A model generated the notes under the pieces. The model saw only the letters and a list, made by a program, of their open reading frames with translations. It was not told where the DNA came from and did no database searches. 64,000 nucleotides of DNA from Halobacillus locisalis (GTDB lineage Bacteria > Bacillota > Bacilli > Bacillales > Halobacillaceae). Positions 8,384 through 17,233 of the stretch are shown here, in pieces. The position numbers were made by a program, and so were the translations under genes. The stretch is from NCBI RefSeq assembly GCF_013694105.1, contig NZ_JACEFG010000004.1, positions 1 to 64,000 on the forward strand, read 5' to 3'. How positions within the stretch are numbered: the stretch's first letter is position 1; each line of letters opens with the position of its first letter.

Positions 8384-8560
8384 ATATGATAAAGCGCCAG
8401 GACTGTGTTGACGAATGATGCACAGTTGACGAGGAGGAGGTTCATCGAGCGTTCGGCGGATGCCTCCCGGTTGTTCCACTTCAACCGTATGTTCACATAT
8501 TAAACCGAAGAGGCGACTCTTTGACCAAATGATGTGAACCAAGTGACAAATAGAATTTTT
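8384..8560 (+). ncRNA. glmS glucosamine-6-phosphate ribozyme
   Basis: Self-cleaving riboswitch in the glmS leader. The conserved catalytic sequence AGCGCCAGGACTG begins at 8393 and is followed by GACGAGGAGGAGG, ATCGAG, TTCGGCGGATGCCTCCCGG and ACTTCAACCGTA-type P3/P4 elements. By homology cleavage falls between A8393 and G8394. Known behaviour: GlcN6P acts as coenzyme for cleavage, and the 5'-OH product is degraded by RNase J1, closing the feedback loop on glmS. The 3' boundary is approximate. Confidence 0.95.
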
Positions 8561-8565
8561 TCGGG

Positions 8566-8619
8566 AGAGGGGCAACGAAAAGCCCCTGAATATCAATTGC
8601 TTTTCGTTGCCCTGTCTCT
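8566..8619 (+). promoter_or_regulatory. Stem-loop between the ribozyme and the glmS RBS
   Basis: GGGCAACGAAAAGC (8570-8583) pairs perfectly with GCTTTTCGTTGCCC (8599-8612), with some further pairing of GAGA/TCTC outside. No T tract follows, so it is not an ordinary terminator. A shorter hairpin, GGGGC/GCCCC (8569-8573 with 8582-8586), uses the same left arm and would be mutually exclusive. Confidence 0.6.
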
Positions 8620-8643
8620 TAGAGATAGAGGAGGACAACACTT

Positions 8644-10446
8644 ATGTGTGGAATTGTAGGATATATCGGACAGCAGGATACGAAGGACATTTTATTAACT
8701 GGATTGGAAAAACTTGAATATAGAGGGTATGACTCAGCGGGAATCGCGACCTTGAATGACAAGGGTGTCAACGTATCTAAAGTCAAAGGACGTATCGCAA
8801 CATTGCGCGAAGCGGTTGACGAGAGTATTAAATCCACTCAAGGTATCGGACATACGCGTTGGGCGACTCACGGAGTACCTAGTGAATTGAATGCACACCC
8901 TCACCAAAGTACATCTGGCCGTTTCACAATCGTTCATAACGGTGTAATTGAGAACTACGTTGATGTACGTGATGAGTACTTGGAGAACGTCGAGTTGAAG
9001 AGTGACACAGATACAGAAATCATCGTTCAATTGATCGAAGTATTGCACAACGATATGAACGACGTAGCGGCTGCTTTCCGTAAAGCGGTTGAACTACTGA
9101 CAGGTTCTTATGCAATCGCTTTGCTGGATGCTGAGAATGAAGACACAATCTACGTTGCGAAAAACAAGAGTCCCCTATTGGTCGGCCTTGGTGATGACTT
9201 CAATATGGTTGCATCAGACTCCATGGCGGCGCTTCACGTAACAGATCAGTTCCTTGAATTGATGGATAAAGAAACGGTGATCGTTCGCCGTGACGGTGTG
9301 GAAATTCAGAAGCTGGACGGTACAAAAGTATCTCGTGAACCATTCACAGCTGAAATTGATTCTTCTGATATCGAGAAGGGTACGTACCCTCACTTCATGT
9401 TGAAAGAAATCGATGAGCAACCGTTTGTTATTCGTAAAATCATTCAGGAGTACCAGGATGAGAATGACAACATCAAACTTGATGCTGATGTGCGTGCCGC
9501 AATGAAAGCGTGCGATCGCATCTACATCATTGCAGCAGGTACCAGCTACCACGCCGGTCTCCTGGGTAAGCAGTTCATCGAGAAATTGGCGAACATTCCA
9601 GTTGAGGTCCATGTAGCTAGTGAATTCTCTTATAACATGCCACTCCTTTCAGAGAATCCATTGTTCGTTTTCATTTCTCAAAGTGGTGAAACAGCGGACA
9701 GTCGTTCCGTACTTGTTCAAACAAAAGAATTAGGTCACCCGGCACTGACGGTTACAAACGTGCCAGGATCTACCCTTTCCCGGGAAGCGGACTACACGTT
9801 GCACTTGCACGCGGGTCCAGAAATCGCTGTAGCTTCAACAAAAGCGTACACAGCACAAATGGCCGTACTGGCTATCTTGGCGGTTGATACGGCACGTGCG
9901 AAGGGCATCGAACTTGATTTCGATCCGATGCAAGAGCTTGGTATCGTAGCGAACACGATGGAAGCCCTAGCGGATCAGAAAGAGAAATTCGAAGACCTAG
10001 CGCGCGAGTACTTGCAGACAACGCGTAACTGTTTCTTCATCGGCCGAGGTACTGACTACTATGTTGGCCTTGAAGGTTCCTTGAAGTTGAAAGAAATCTC
10101 CTACATTCAAGCAGAAGGCTTTGCTGGAGGAGAACTGAAGCACGGTACCATCGCTTTGATCGAAGAAGGCACACCTGTGATCGCGCTTGCGACACAAGAG
10201 AACGTCAACTACTCCATCCGCGGAAACGTGCAAGAAGTTGAAGCACGTGGAGCGAACAGCATGATCATCAGTATGAAAGGGCTCGATAAAGAAGGCGATG
10301 CGTTTGTCATCCCTCAAGTGCATGAGTTACTGACTCCACTTGTATCAGTTCTACCTATGCAGCTGATTTCTTACTATGCAGCGCTTCACCGTGATTGTGA
10401 TGTTGATAAGCCTCGTAACCTTGCGAAGAGTGTTACGGTAGAGTAA
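8644..10446 (+). CDS. glmS: Glutamine-fructose-6-phosphate aminotransferase GlmS
   Basis: Forms glucosamine-6-phosphate from fructose-6-phosphate and glutamine, the entry to amino-sugar synthesis. The N-terminal glutaminase domain starts MCGIVGYIG with the nucleophile cysteine directly after Met; two SIS sugar-isomerase domains follow, with [10 protein letters not shown] in the first, and the C-terminus reads [15 protein letters not shown] as usual. Length 600 aa. GAGGAGG lies 9 nt before ATG. Its message is controlled by the upstream ribozyme and it ends in a strong terminator. Confidence 0.97.
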   Translation: MCGIVGYIGQQDTKDILLTGLEKLEYRGYDSAGIATLNDKGVNVSKVKGRIATLREAVDESIKSTQGIGHTRWATHGVPSELNAHPHQSTSGRFTIVHNGVIENYVDVRDEYLENVELKSDTDTEIIVQLIEVLHNDMNDVAAAFRKAVELLTGSYAIALLDAENEDTIYVAKNKSPLLVGLGDDFNMVASDSMAALHVTDQFLELMDKETVIVRRDGVEIQKLDGTKVSREPFTAEIDSSDIEKGTYPHFMLKEIDEQPFVIRKIIQEYQDENDNIKLDADVRAAMKACDRIYIIAAGTSYHAGLLGKQFIEKLANIPVEVHVASEFSYNMPLLSENPLFVFISQSGETADSRSVLVQTKELGHPALTVTNVPGSTLSREADYTLHLHAGPEIAVASTKAYTAQMAVLAILAVDTARAKGIELDFDPMQELGIVANTMEALADQKEKFEDLAREYLQTTRNCFFIGRGTDYYVGLEGSLKLKEISYIQAEGFAGGELKHGTIALIEEGTPVIALATQENVNYSIRGNVQEVEARGANSMIISMKGLDKEGDAFVIPQVHELLTPLVSVLPMQLISYYAALHRDCDVDKPRNLAKSVTVE

Positions 10447-10453
10447 AATAGAC

Positions 10454-10488
10454 ACGCTTGAACCTACACAAGGTTCAAGCGTTTTTTT
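10454..10488 (+). terminator. Terminator after glmS
   Basis: ACGCTTGAACCT and AGGTTCAAGCGT pair around ACACA, followed by TTTTTTT. Confidence 0.92.
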
Positions 10489-10522
10489 ACATACAAATGT
10501 TTTAATCAGGAGGTTGTTTGAA

Positions 10523-11236
10523 GTGTGGAATCTTCAGTTTGAATTGATCCCTACCCTTTTCAGTATTTTCGCGTGGGGAGTCATCCTTGTCATCGCTCAT
10601 TTTCTATACATAAAGCAAGAGATTAATCCAACACGATGGAAGGCATTTATTGTCCTGTTTATAGGTGTATTCTCTTTTTCATTTAGTTGGCTGATGGATA
10701 GTACCGTTATGCGTTTTCCCATCTTACCGCTTGGGGTTTGGATCGTGTACGCGGCCTTAAAAAATAAAGAAGCGAAGTGGCCTGCCTATAGGCGATTTGC
10801 GTGGCTCGGCTTTTGGTCGAATTTCCTTTTCTTAGCGACGAGCTTGCTTTCTGTTTATGGGCAAGATCTCGTTTATCCTCCCGACCAACCATCTACGTAT
10901 CTAGCTGATGTGACAGAAGCTTCGGTTGTCCCATCCCATCCATCCGCGAAAGAGGTTGCTTTGCGGGATGAGGCGTTGGAGGATTTGTCCAAATGGAATC
11001 AGAAGGCTGTAAACAGTGTGCAGTGGTATAAAGAAGGTGACCTCTGGGAAGACCCGAATAAACGAGATGAGCGCTTTCCGTATTTATTGAAAGATGCTGA
11101 TTCGAAGTGGGGGAGCGGAGCTGACAGTCAGGTTTATATCGAAGAAGATGGAAAAGGTCTATTGATTACAACCATGCAAGAGCAGTACTATTATCGTACA
11201 GAACAGTCTGTTTTGGTGGGGGAATTGGATGAATAA
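10523..11236 (+). CDS. Unknown multi-span membrane protein
   Basis: I do not recognise this 237-aa protein. Four hydrophobic segments fill the N-terminal half (near LFSIFAWGVILVIAHFLY, FIVLFIGVFSFSFSWLM, PILPLGVWIVYAAL and LGFWSNFLFLATSLLSV), followed by a soluble domain of about 120 residues. GTG at 10523 is chosen because AGGAGG (10508-10513) lies 9 nt before it, while the longer TTG start at 10514 would touch that site. Its stop overlaps the next gene by 8 bp, so the two are probably made together. Confidence 0.7.
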   Translation: MWNLQFELIPTLFSIFAWGVILVIAHFLYIKQEINPTRWKAFIVLFIGVFSFSFSWLMDSTVMRFPILPLGVWIVYAALKNKEAKWPAYRRFAWLGFWSNFLFLATSLLSVYGQDLVYPPDQPSTYLADVTEASVVPSHPSAKEVALRDEALEDLSKWNQKAVNSVQWYKEGDLWEDPNKRDERFPYLLKDADSKWGSGADSQVYIEEDGKGLLITTMQEQYYYRTEQSVLVGELDE

Positions 11237-11984
11237 GAAAAAGCGGCTCTGGTTTGGATTCGGAGCTTTCGTCATAGCCGCTACTGTCTTTGTCTATTGG
11301 TGGTTCTTTTCTTCCCCCTCTTCTTTTCCAAAGCAGGCGGAAGCGGTGGAAGGAATCAATCAAGTCTTCGCAGATGCCCACGCCAGTCAGATTCAAGACG
11401 TGATCGAGGTCAGTGAACGTAAGCGGTTTGTTCCTTTTATCACGGATTACGCTAACTACGGAGTAAGCCTCTGGGTTTGGAGTCGAAATGAGTGGAAGGC
11501 TCGCAATATTTCGATGGTTGGAGACCCGATGCTGTGGAAGGTGGAGGAAGGCGATCCCTCTTCCTATCATGTCTTCTGGAATATACACCCGGATGATGCG
11601 GTCGAGGAAATCGACTTTTATCTGATGCGTGAACGAGGATACCATATTACAAATAGTGTGAACGAAACCTATCAACCTGGTGTTCAAATGAAGAAAAGTG
11701 TTACAGTAGCCGATCAATCGTATGGAGTGTTGCCACTACCAGAAGGATGGTCTCATTTGATGGAGTCATTCAGAAATATCAATCAGGATAACGGTGGTTT
11801 GTTTTCGTCAATGTCTCATCATCCCTATGTAAGGTTTGGGTGGAGGCCGCTTAATTCAGAAGAGGAGAATATTTTCCCTTCTAAATCGGTCAACGGCTCA
11901 AGTTATAGTGGTGGAGAAAGGTTGGAACATATGATTCTAATCAACCCGAGCGATATCGAGGTTCCTGTGGATGAAACGTCGTGA
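11229..11984 (+). CDS. Unknown membrane-anchored protein
   Basis: A 251-aa protein of no family I recognise. It has a short basic N-terminus (MNKKKRL), one membrane span at about residues 7-28, and an extracytoplasmic domain rich in Trp and Tyr. The ATG sits inside the end of the preceding membrane gene (8-bp overlap), indicating translational coupling and a shared job. A hairpin ends the unit. Confidence 0.7.
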   Translation: MNKKKRLWFGFGAFVIAATVFVYWWFFSSPSSFPKQAEAVEGINQVFADAHASQIQDVIEVSERKRFVPFITDYANYGVSLWVWSRNEWKARNISMVGDPMLWKVEEGDPSSYHVFWNIHPDDAVEEIDFYLMRERGYHITNSVNETYQPGVQMKKSVTVADQSYGVLPLPEGWSHLMESFRNINQDNGGLFSSMSHHPYVRFGWRPLNSEEENIFPSKSVNGSSYSGGERLEHMILINPSDIEVPVDETS

Positions 11985-11993
11985 TGAATTATG

Positions 11994-12034
11994 AATAGAG
12001 GGGAAGGGTGTAATGTTGCCTTTCCCCTCTATTA
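11994..12034 (+). terminator. Hairpin after the unknown membrane pair
   Basis: AATAGAGGGGAAGG pairs with CCTTTCCCCTCTATT with one bulge. Only a short, broken T tract follows. Confidence 0.6.
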
Positions 12035-12076
12035 GTTTATGAAAAGATGTCTTATAGCTAGAGCAGACTACACGGA

Positions 12077-12358
12077 TCATCTGAAACCACACGTAAATAA
12101 CCTTTGAAACCTCATGTAATTGTACATCTTACGTGCATGACGCCCCTCAATCGTGTAGGGGTTTTGCAACCGTTCTAACTCTTGGAGAAAAGCAAGGTCA
12201 CAGGCGCAGTAATCCCCATAATAACGATAGCATTCATCATGCCTCTTGCAGGCAGCATCGACAGCGTTTAATGGCTCACCAGGTCCACTACACCCTGGTC
12301 CGCAGTATTTATAGCCGGGAAAAAGACAGAATCTCGGTAGGAAGCGGTCGTCCTTCAT
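12077..12358 (-). CDS. Small phospholipase A2-like protein
   Basis: A 93-aa protein with the hallmarks of a secretory PLA2-type fold: a glycine-rich calcium loop YCGPGCSGPGEP (18-29), then DAACKRHDECY with the catalytic His-Asp pair H40-D41, and a later CDLAF (C53-D54) that could supply the second Asp. Family proteins hydrolyse the sn-2 ester of glycerophospholipids. No signal peptide is visible, so export is uncertain. GGGAGGGTGG precedes the ATG. It is the last gene of a minus-strand run after arsR-arsP-Cys peptide. Catalytic activity is inferred, not shown. Confidence 0.75.
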   Translation of the reverse strand: MKDDRFLPRFCLFPGYKYCGPGCSGPGEPLNAVDAACKRHDECYRYYGDYCACDLAFLQELERLQNPYTIEGRHARKMYNYMRFQRLFTCGFR

Positions 12359-12364
12359 TGTCCA

Positions 12365-12416
12365 CCCTCCCTTTTCAATCTAAGATTATAGTATCTTATG
12401 AAAGGGAGAGGGAGGG
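12365..12416 (-). promoter_or_regulatory. Hairpin holding the PLA2-like gene's RBS and -10
   Basis: CCCTCCCTTTTCA (12365-12377) pairs with TGAAAGGGAGAGGGAGGG (12399-12416), with an inner stem of TAAGAT/ATCTTA. On the minus strand, one arm is the Shine-Dalgarno of the downstream gene and the loop carries TATAAT. Read-through transcripts from the ars genes would have that RBS paired; transcripts starting locally would not. Confidence 0.5.
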
Positions 12417-12423
12417 CGTATAG

Positions 12424-12531
12424 TTATTTGCCGCTACAACATTTTTGCGCGGTAGCCTTTTCTTCTTTAATCACGACTTTGCAGCAGTTCTCTCTTTTAG
12501 TCGGACGAAGTAATTGTTGTAGCCAGTTCAT
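12424..12531 (-). CDS. Small cysteine-rich protein of the arsP operon
   Basis: A 35-aa reading frame with a strong AAGGAGG 6-7 nt before its ATG. It encodes MNWLQQLLRPTKRENCC, then a charged stretch, then QKCCSGK at the end: two CC pairs (residues 16-17 and 31-32). It starts 12 nt after the ArsP-type permease stop, so it is co-transcribed. Paired vicinal cysteines suggest binding of a soft metal or metalloid, which is inference; I know no named family. Confidence 0.7.
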   Translation of the reverse strand: MNWLQQLLRPTKRENCCKVVIKEEKATAQKCCSGK

Positions 12532-12543
12532 ATTCTCACCTCC

Positions 12544-13410
12544 TTAAATGAAGTAAAAGAGCAACCCGGAAATAGAGGACATGGATAGAACAGAGACAAT
12601 GAAAGCAACAACAAGTTTCTTTTTGAAGATGCTATGAAGGAGTGTAATTTCTGGCAAACTTGCTCCGGCAGAGCTGATCATCAAAGCCATCATCGGTCCT
12701 AAAGCCATACCTTTGGCCATCAGCATATGGGAAATGGGAATCATGGTGGACAAACGGATGTATAAAGGAATACCTATGATAGCGGCAATGGGGACAAGCC
12801 ACCACGTGTCTCCCCCTAAGTACTGGGCAATCCAATCGGCTGGCACAACTCCATGAATGACAGCCCCGATTCCGGCTCCGATAATCAAGTAAGGATAGAC
12901 ACTTCTCATTAAGGAAAACGTCTCCTTTACCGCAAAACGAAGATCGAATTTTTTCTCAGGTGACTGCGAGGTATGTTCGACGTAGACGTTTTTTAATTGA
13001 GACTCGAATCCTAACGCATGTAAAGAAAAGCCGATAAGTATAGAAAGAAATGTAGTGGTTAAGGTGTAGATTACGCTCACCTTCCACCCTAGTAAGTAAG
13101 TCATGAGAGTAAGAATCGTGAGGTCAAGGACGGGGGAAGCAAATAAAAAGATCATCACAATAGAAAATCGAACGTGATTTCGTAATAGATTCACGACAAT
13201 GGGGATGGTCGAACATGAACAGAATGGTGTAATAAAGGCAAAGAGAACAGCAAACAACGCACTTATGTAGGAAGGACTGTTCTCTAAAATCGCCTCTATT
13301 TTTTTGTAAGGAATAAGACCTTGGAAAAGATTAATAAGAAACGAAACACCAATAAAGAGTACGGTAAGTTCCAAGGCGATCCTATAAAAACTTTGTAAAA
13401 TATCAAACAT
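12544..13410 (-). CDS. arsP: ArsP-type permease
   Basis: A 288-aa inner-membrane permease with about eight hydrophobic segments in two halves and the motif TPFCSCSTIP (C64, C66) diagnostic of the ArsP_1/YraQ permease family (PF03773). Characterised ArsP proteins export trivalent organoarsenicals; other members move other metals, so the substrate is inferred from context. AAGGAGG precedes the ATG. It has two ArsR-type operators immediately upstream (13424-13465) and a regulator gene before it, so it is probably induced by arsenic or antimony. Confidence 0.82.
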   Translation of the reverse strand: MFDILQSFYRIALELTVLFIGVSFLINLFQGLIPYKKIEAILENSPSYISALFAVLFAFITPFCSCSTIPIVVNLLRNHVRFSIVMIFLFASPVLDLTILTLMTYLLGWKVSVIYTLTTTFLSILIGFSLHALGFESQLKNVYVEHTSQSPEKKFDLRFAVKETFSLMRSVYPYLIIGAGIGAVIHGVVPADWIAQYLGGDTWWLVPIAAIIGIPLYIRLSTMIPISHMLMAKGMALGPMMALMISSAGASLPEITLLHSIFKKKLVVAFIVSVLSMSSISGLLFYFI

Positions 13411-13423
13411 GATGATCCTCCTT

Positions 13424-13465
13424 AATCAAGAAAAGTTGATTTATTAATCAAAAAAAATTGATTAA
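13424..13465 (-). promoter_or_regulatory. Two ArsR-type operators before arsP
   Basis: AATCAAGAAAAGTTGATT (13424-13441) and TTAATCA-N8-TGATTAA (13444-13465) are inverted repeats with half-site AATCAA. The same half-site occurs before the divergently spaced regulator at 13811-13829, so the minus-strand ArsR probably binds all three. Confidence 0.65.
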
Positions 13466-13478
13466 TTGCGTAAAAAAA

Positions 13479-13796
13479 TTAGTCACTTCTGAACAAACAG
13501 CAAAGTTCTTCAGATAAGATGTGATTGACTTGCTCATCGTTTAACGTGTAATAACTCCATGTACCACGTGTTTCTTTCAGGATCATCTGTGCATCGAGTA
13601 AGATTCGTAAGTGGTAAGATAGTTTAGACTGTGGGAGGTCCATTGTCTCTGATAAGTCACAGACACATACTTCACCTGCTTGAGTGATCTCATACATGAT
13701 CTGCAAACGTCGCTCATCCGCTAATGCTTTGAATTTCTTTTGATACGACTGGAAGGTAGTGTTTAAAGATATATCCTTTACAGGCATTTCTTTCAT
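13479..13796 (-). CDS. arsR: ArsR-family metalloregulator of the arsP unit
   Basis: A 105-aa winged-helix repressor. The inducer-binding helix reads GEVCVCDLSE (C44, C46), the CVC type that binds As(III) or Sb(III), and there is an additional C-terminal pair EELCCLF (C99, C100). The DNA-reading helix is around LPQSKLSYHLRIL. It precedes arsP on the same strand, with palindromic sites before both genes, indicating autorepression and repression of arsP. It is clearly distinct from the second ArsR at 13941. Confidence 0.88.
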   Translation of the reverse strand: MKEMPVKDISLNTTFQSYQKKFKALADERRLQIMYEITQAGEVCVCDLSETMDLPQSKLSYHLRILLDAQMILKETRGTWSYYTLNDEQVNHILSEELCCLFRSD

Positions 13797-13810
13797 GATG
13801 ATGCTCCTTT

Positions 13811-13829
13811 CATCAAAAATGTTTGATTA
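13811..13829 (-). promoter_or_regulatory. ArsR-type operator before the minus-strand arsR
   Basis: ATCAAAAATGTTTGAT inverted repeat, sharing the ATCAA/TTGAT half-sites of the two arsP operators. Confidence 0.6.
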
Positions 13830-13896
13830 ATTGTATTTTATATGGGAAATAAATGAAAAGCAAGTAAATTTAATTTTTTACAAATATACAATTGCA

Positions 13897-13920
13897 TATA
13901 TAAGTATATGCTTATATAAT
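13897..13920 (+). promoter_or_regulatory. arsRBC promoter and operator
   Basis: Perfect inverted repeat TATATAAG-TATATG-CTTATATA (13897-13918) that overlaps the -10 hexamer TATAAT (13915-13920). Binding of the downstream ArsR would block this promoter. Its half-sites differ from the AATCAA sites of the divergent unit, so the two regulators probably do not cross-bind. Confidence 0.75.
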
Positions 13921-13940
13921 GATCAAGGCGAGGTGAGAAG

Positions 13941-14288
13941 ATGGAGAAAACAATAATTGAATTAGAGTCAGCCGCTCAAGTATTGAAGCTGATGGGAGAT
14001 AAAACACGGTTGACGATTCTCGGCATGGTGAAAAGCGGTGAATGCTGTGTGTGTGAGTTTGTAGAAGTACTGCAGATGAGCCAGCCTTCCGTGAGTCAGC
14101 ATTTGCGCAAGTTACGTGATGCTGGTTTAGTGAAAGAGCGCCGGAATGGACAGTGGATCTTTTACTCCTTGAATACGGAACATGTGGCCTATTCGATGGT
14201 TGAGCACGTATTGGAGCAGATTCCAGACCAAAAAGAGAAATTAGTTGCATTGGAGAAAGAAGGATTACGTATCCAGTGTGATTCGTAG
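13941..14288 (+). CDS. arsR: Arsenical resistance operon repressor ArsR
   Basis: A 115-aa ArsR/SmtB repressor with the As(III) site SGECCVCEF (C35, C36, C38) at the start of the recognition region and [18 protein letters not shown] as the reading helix. Metalloid binding releases the operator that overlaps its own -10 box. It heads arsR-arsB-arsC; arsB begins 10 nt after its stop. Confidence 0.93.
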   Translation: MEKTIIELESAAQVLKLMGDKTRLTILGMVKSGECCVCEFVEVLQMSQPSVSQHLRKLRDAGLVKERRNGQWIFYSLNTEHVAYSMVEHVLEQIPDQKEKLVALEKEGLRIQCDS

Positions 14289-14298
14289 GAGGATTGTA

Positions 14299-15594
14299 TT
14301 GAATTTAGCTATCGTTGCTACACTTATTTTTATACTTACATTAGTCCTTGTCATTTGGCAGCCTAAAAATCTTGGGATTGGCTGGTCTGCCTGTGGTGGG
14401 GCGATTCTTGCATTACTCGCAGGGGTCGTCGACTTTCAGGATGTTCTTGCCGTTACGGATATCGTATGGAATGCGACCCTTGCTTTTGTTGCCATCATTA
14501 TTATTTCTTTAATACTGGATGAGATTGGCTTCTTCGAGTGGGCCGCTCTCCACATGGCCCGTGTAGCGAAGGGGAACGGGAAGCGGATGTTCATTTATGT
14601 CACGCTGCTTGGAGCCGTCGTCGCTGCCTTGTTCGCGAATGACGGAGCGGCGCTGATCTTAACGCCGATTGTACTCGCGATGGTCCGGAACTTGAACTTC
14701 AAAGAAGCGATGATTCTGCCGTTCATTATGGCAAGCGGGTTCATCGCGGATACGACCTCCCTTCCACTCGTCGTCAGTAACTTAGTAAATATCGTGTCTG
14801 CGGACTTTTTTGATATCGGATTTATCGAGTATGCTTCACGCATGATTGTACCGAACTTCTTCTCCCTCGGCGCAAGTATGCTCGTGTTGTTCCTGTTTTT
14901 CCGAAAGAGTATTCCAGAAGATTACGATTTATCTCAACTGAAAAAGCCGAAAGAGGCGATTCAGGACGGGAAGATGTTCCGTATGTCATGGGGCGTTCTT
15001 GCGGTGCTGCTCGTCGGCTATTTTGCCAGTGAACCATTAGGGATCCCGGTATCGATTATCGCAGGAATCGTCGCGATCTTCTTCTTGATGATGGCAAGAC
15101 GAAGCGAAGCGGTGAAGACGGCGGATGTCGTAAAAGGAGCACCTTGGGCGATTGTCTTCTTCTCTGTCGGGATGTATGTCGTGGTCTACGGCCTTCGTAA
15201 CGTCGGCTTAACCGATGTCTTAGCAGGCGTCATTCAAGGAGCGGCTGATCAAGGGTTATTCGTCGGAACGATTTCGATGGGCTTCATTGCAGCGATTTTA
15301 TCGTCGATCATGAACAATATGCCGACAGTCATGATTGATGCGCTCGCGATTGCCGAAACGAACACAACCGGCACGATGAGAGAGGCGCTTATTTACGCGA
15401 ACGTGATCGGATCTGACCTTGGTCCGAAAATCACACCGATCGGCTCACTCGCCACGCTATTGTGGCTCCACGTTCTATCCATGAAAGGCTTCCGCATATC
15501 GTGGGGATACTACTTCAAGGTCGGAATCATCTTAACCGTGCCGACATTGTTCATTACATTAGTCGGTCTCTATATTTGGTTACTTATTATTTAA
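14299..15594 (+). CDS. arsB: Arsenite efflux permease ArsB
   Basis: Twelve-span ArsB/NhaD-type membrane transporter that exports arsenite and antimonite. Characteristic segments include [35 protein letters not shown] and [18 protein letters not shown] place the start at TTG 14299 because AGGAGG (14287-14292) is 6 nt upstream; the longer ATG at 14245 would overlap arsR by 44 bp and add a charged, non-membrane N-terminus. With this start the protein is 431 aa, normal for the family. Confidence 0.93.
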   Translation: MNLAIVATLIFILTLVLVIWQPKNLGIGWSACGGAILALLAGVVDFQDVLAVTDIVWNATLAFVAIIIISLILDEIGFFEWAALHMARVAKGNGKRMFIYVTLLGAVVAALFANDGAALILTPIVLAMVRNLNFKEAMILPFIMASGFIADTTSLPLVVSNLVNIVSADFFDIGFIEYASRMIVPNFFSLGASMLVLFLFFRKSIPEDYDLSQLKKPKEAIQDGKMFRMSWGVLAVLLVGYFASEPLGIPVSIIAGIVAIFFLMMARRSEAVKTADVVKGAPWAIVFFSVGMYVVVYGLRNVGLTDVLAGVIQGAADQGLFVGTISMGFIAAILSSIMNNMPTVMIDALAIAETNTTGTMREALIYANVIGSDLGPKITPIGSLATLLWLHVLSMKGFRISWGYYFKVGIILTVPTLFITLVGLYIWLLII

Positions 15595-15613
15595 TAAAAG
15601 GAGTGCATGCAAC

Positions 15614-16036
15614 ATGTCTAACAAACCAGTCATTTATTTCTTATGTACAGGAAACTCTTGTCGCAGCCAGATGGCAGAAGGGTTCGGCAAAAAATATCTA
15701 GGTGACAAATACGAGGTGCTTTCGGCAGGGATCGAAGCACACGGATTGAACCCGAAAGCCGTCAAAGCGATGAACGAAGTGGATGTCGATATCAGCGATC
15801 AACAATCGGATATGATCGATAATGAGATTTTGAACAATGCGGCGTATGCGATTACGCTTTGCGGGGATGCCAATGACAAATGCCCGATGACGCCTGCACA
15901 CGTGACGCGTTATCACTGGGGATTCGATGATCCAGCGAGAGCAGAAGGTACAGAGGAAGAGAAGTGGGCCGTCTTCCAACGTGTGCGTGATGAGATCGAA
16001 GCGCGCATCAAGAAGTTTGCGGAAGAAGAGGCCTAA
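15614..16036 (+). CDS. arsC: Arsenate reductase, thioredoxin-coupled
   Basis: Reduces arsenate to arsenite for ArsB to export. It has the low-molecular-weight phosphatase loop CTGNSCR (C11, C16, R17) and the redox pair C83 and C90 in [10 protein letters not shown], the three-cysteine relay of thioredoxin-dependent ArsC. Length 140 aa. AAAGGAG precedes the ATG, 19 nt after arsB. A hairpin closes the operon. Confidence 0.95.
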   Translation: MSNKPVIYFLCTGNSCRSQMAEGFGKKYLGDKYEVLSAGIEAHGLNPKAVKAMNEVDVDISDQQSDMIDNEILNNAAYAITLCGDANDKCPMTPAHVTRYHWGFDDPARAEGTEEEKWAVFQRVRDEIEARIKKFAEEEA

Positions 16037-16039
16037 TAG

Positions 16040-16070
16040 AGAAGTCGGGACACGCTCCCGGCTTCTTTTT
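16040..16070 (+). terminator. Terminator after arsC
   Basis: AGAAGTCGGGA pairs with TCCCGGCTTCT (one G-U), then TTTTT. Confidence 0.88.
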
Positions 16071-16086
16071 GCGTTATTCGAGAATT

Positions 16087-16175
16087 CGACAACGCTATTT
16101 TAGATATCATCAGAGACATTGAAGAATTCGACACTGTAATTAAAGATTTCGACAAAGATACTCGAGGATTCGACA
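16087..16175 (+). repeat. TTCGACA array with 21-bp period
   Basis: CGACA cores begin at 16087, 16129, 16150 and 16171, i.e. steps of 42, 21 and 21 bp, each preceded by TT or AT. The position at 16108 is degenerate. The DNA between cores is not conserved. It lies between arsC and the DUF4003 gene and is a diverged relative of the TTCGGACA arrays at 19595 and 36665. Confidence 0.7.
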
Positions 16176-16256
16176 ATGTTAATGAAGAATGTCATCTATA
16201 CGTGATGAAACCTTATCCTGATTATTCCGTAAATAGAGGAAAGGGAGCGTGATCGG

Positions 16257-17233
16257 ATGATGTTGCAACAGAAAACAGAGCAGATGATGGATATATTTTC
16301 AGCGATGAATGAGAAAAATAAATGGACGGATGACCGCATCCTCATGATGGCGGCTTCTGTTTATGTGGTGAACGACAAGGCGTTTGACGCTGAACGATAC
16401 TACCAGCTGTGCGAGTACATAAAAAATGACCAGGGGTGTTCTCCTATTTACGTCAGACGATTCGTTTTACAGTAGCGGCTTGGTTGGACACACGATTTGA
16501 TAATCCGAAAGAGGTGTTTCATCAATACAGTGATTTGTATGATCGCATGATTGAGAAAGGATTCAAGCGGAACAATTTCACGTATATTGCGGCACTTGCT
16601 TTGCTTCAACAAAAAAATGATGAAGGCGACCATGATGCCGCCATCCAACGTTCGCTTACGATTTATGGGCGAATGAAAGGGGAGCATCCGTTCATTACGT
16701 CAAAAGACGATTATCCGCTCGCTGTGATTTTGTCTCAGCAGGAAGGCGAAGTGGATGATCTGATTGAACGGATGGAAACTTTCTATCGTCAATTGAGCAA
16801 GAACAGGTTTTGGAATGGCAACAACCTGCAGTTTCTCAGTCAGATGCTTTCGTTGGATACAGAACACGATTCTTCTTTACTGATCGAGCGAACTTTTGGC
16901 GTCTTCGATGAATTGAAAAGAGCGTCCATGAAACCGAAGACGATGCACTATCCAGATGTCGGAATTCTCGCCTTAGTAGAAGGGTCCCGTAAGTCGGTGG
17001 ACGAGGTCCGCGTGATTCGGGATAAATTAAATAAGCAGAAGAAGTATCGTTGGCATAAAGACTTGAACTATAAATTAGCGGTGCAACTCGTCGTGAGTGA
17101 AGCCCTCAGTGAGCATGCCGTAGCGGAGGCCGGGTTATTTACAAGTATGGAAGTCATCATGCAAGCACAGCAAACAGCGATTATGGCTGGATCGATTGGT
17201 GCGGTCGCTGCAGCTGATGGAGGAGGAGCCTGA
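16257..17233 (+). pseudogene. DUF4003 family protein, frameshifted
   Basis: Residues 1-60 read in one frame up to EYIKNDQG, and the rest continues one base off as VFSYLRQTIRFTVAAWLD through to the stop at 17233. The join lies in the run GGGG (16433-16436); one more G would restore a continuous protein of about 325 aa of the DUF4003 type, as I recall the family. Function is unknown. AAAGGGAG precedes tandem ATGs at 16257 and 16260. The stop abuts the methyltransferase ATG, so they form an operon. A sequencing error or slippage is as likely as true gene loss. Confidence 0.75.

Noticed and set aside
8348-8641. Minus-strand 97-codon frame over the glmS leader
   Set aside because: It is antisense to the glmS ribozyme and has no supported start.
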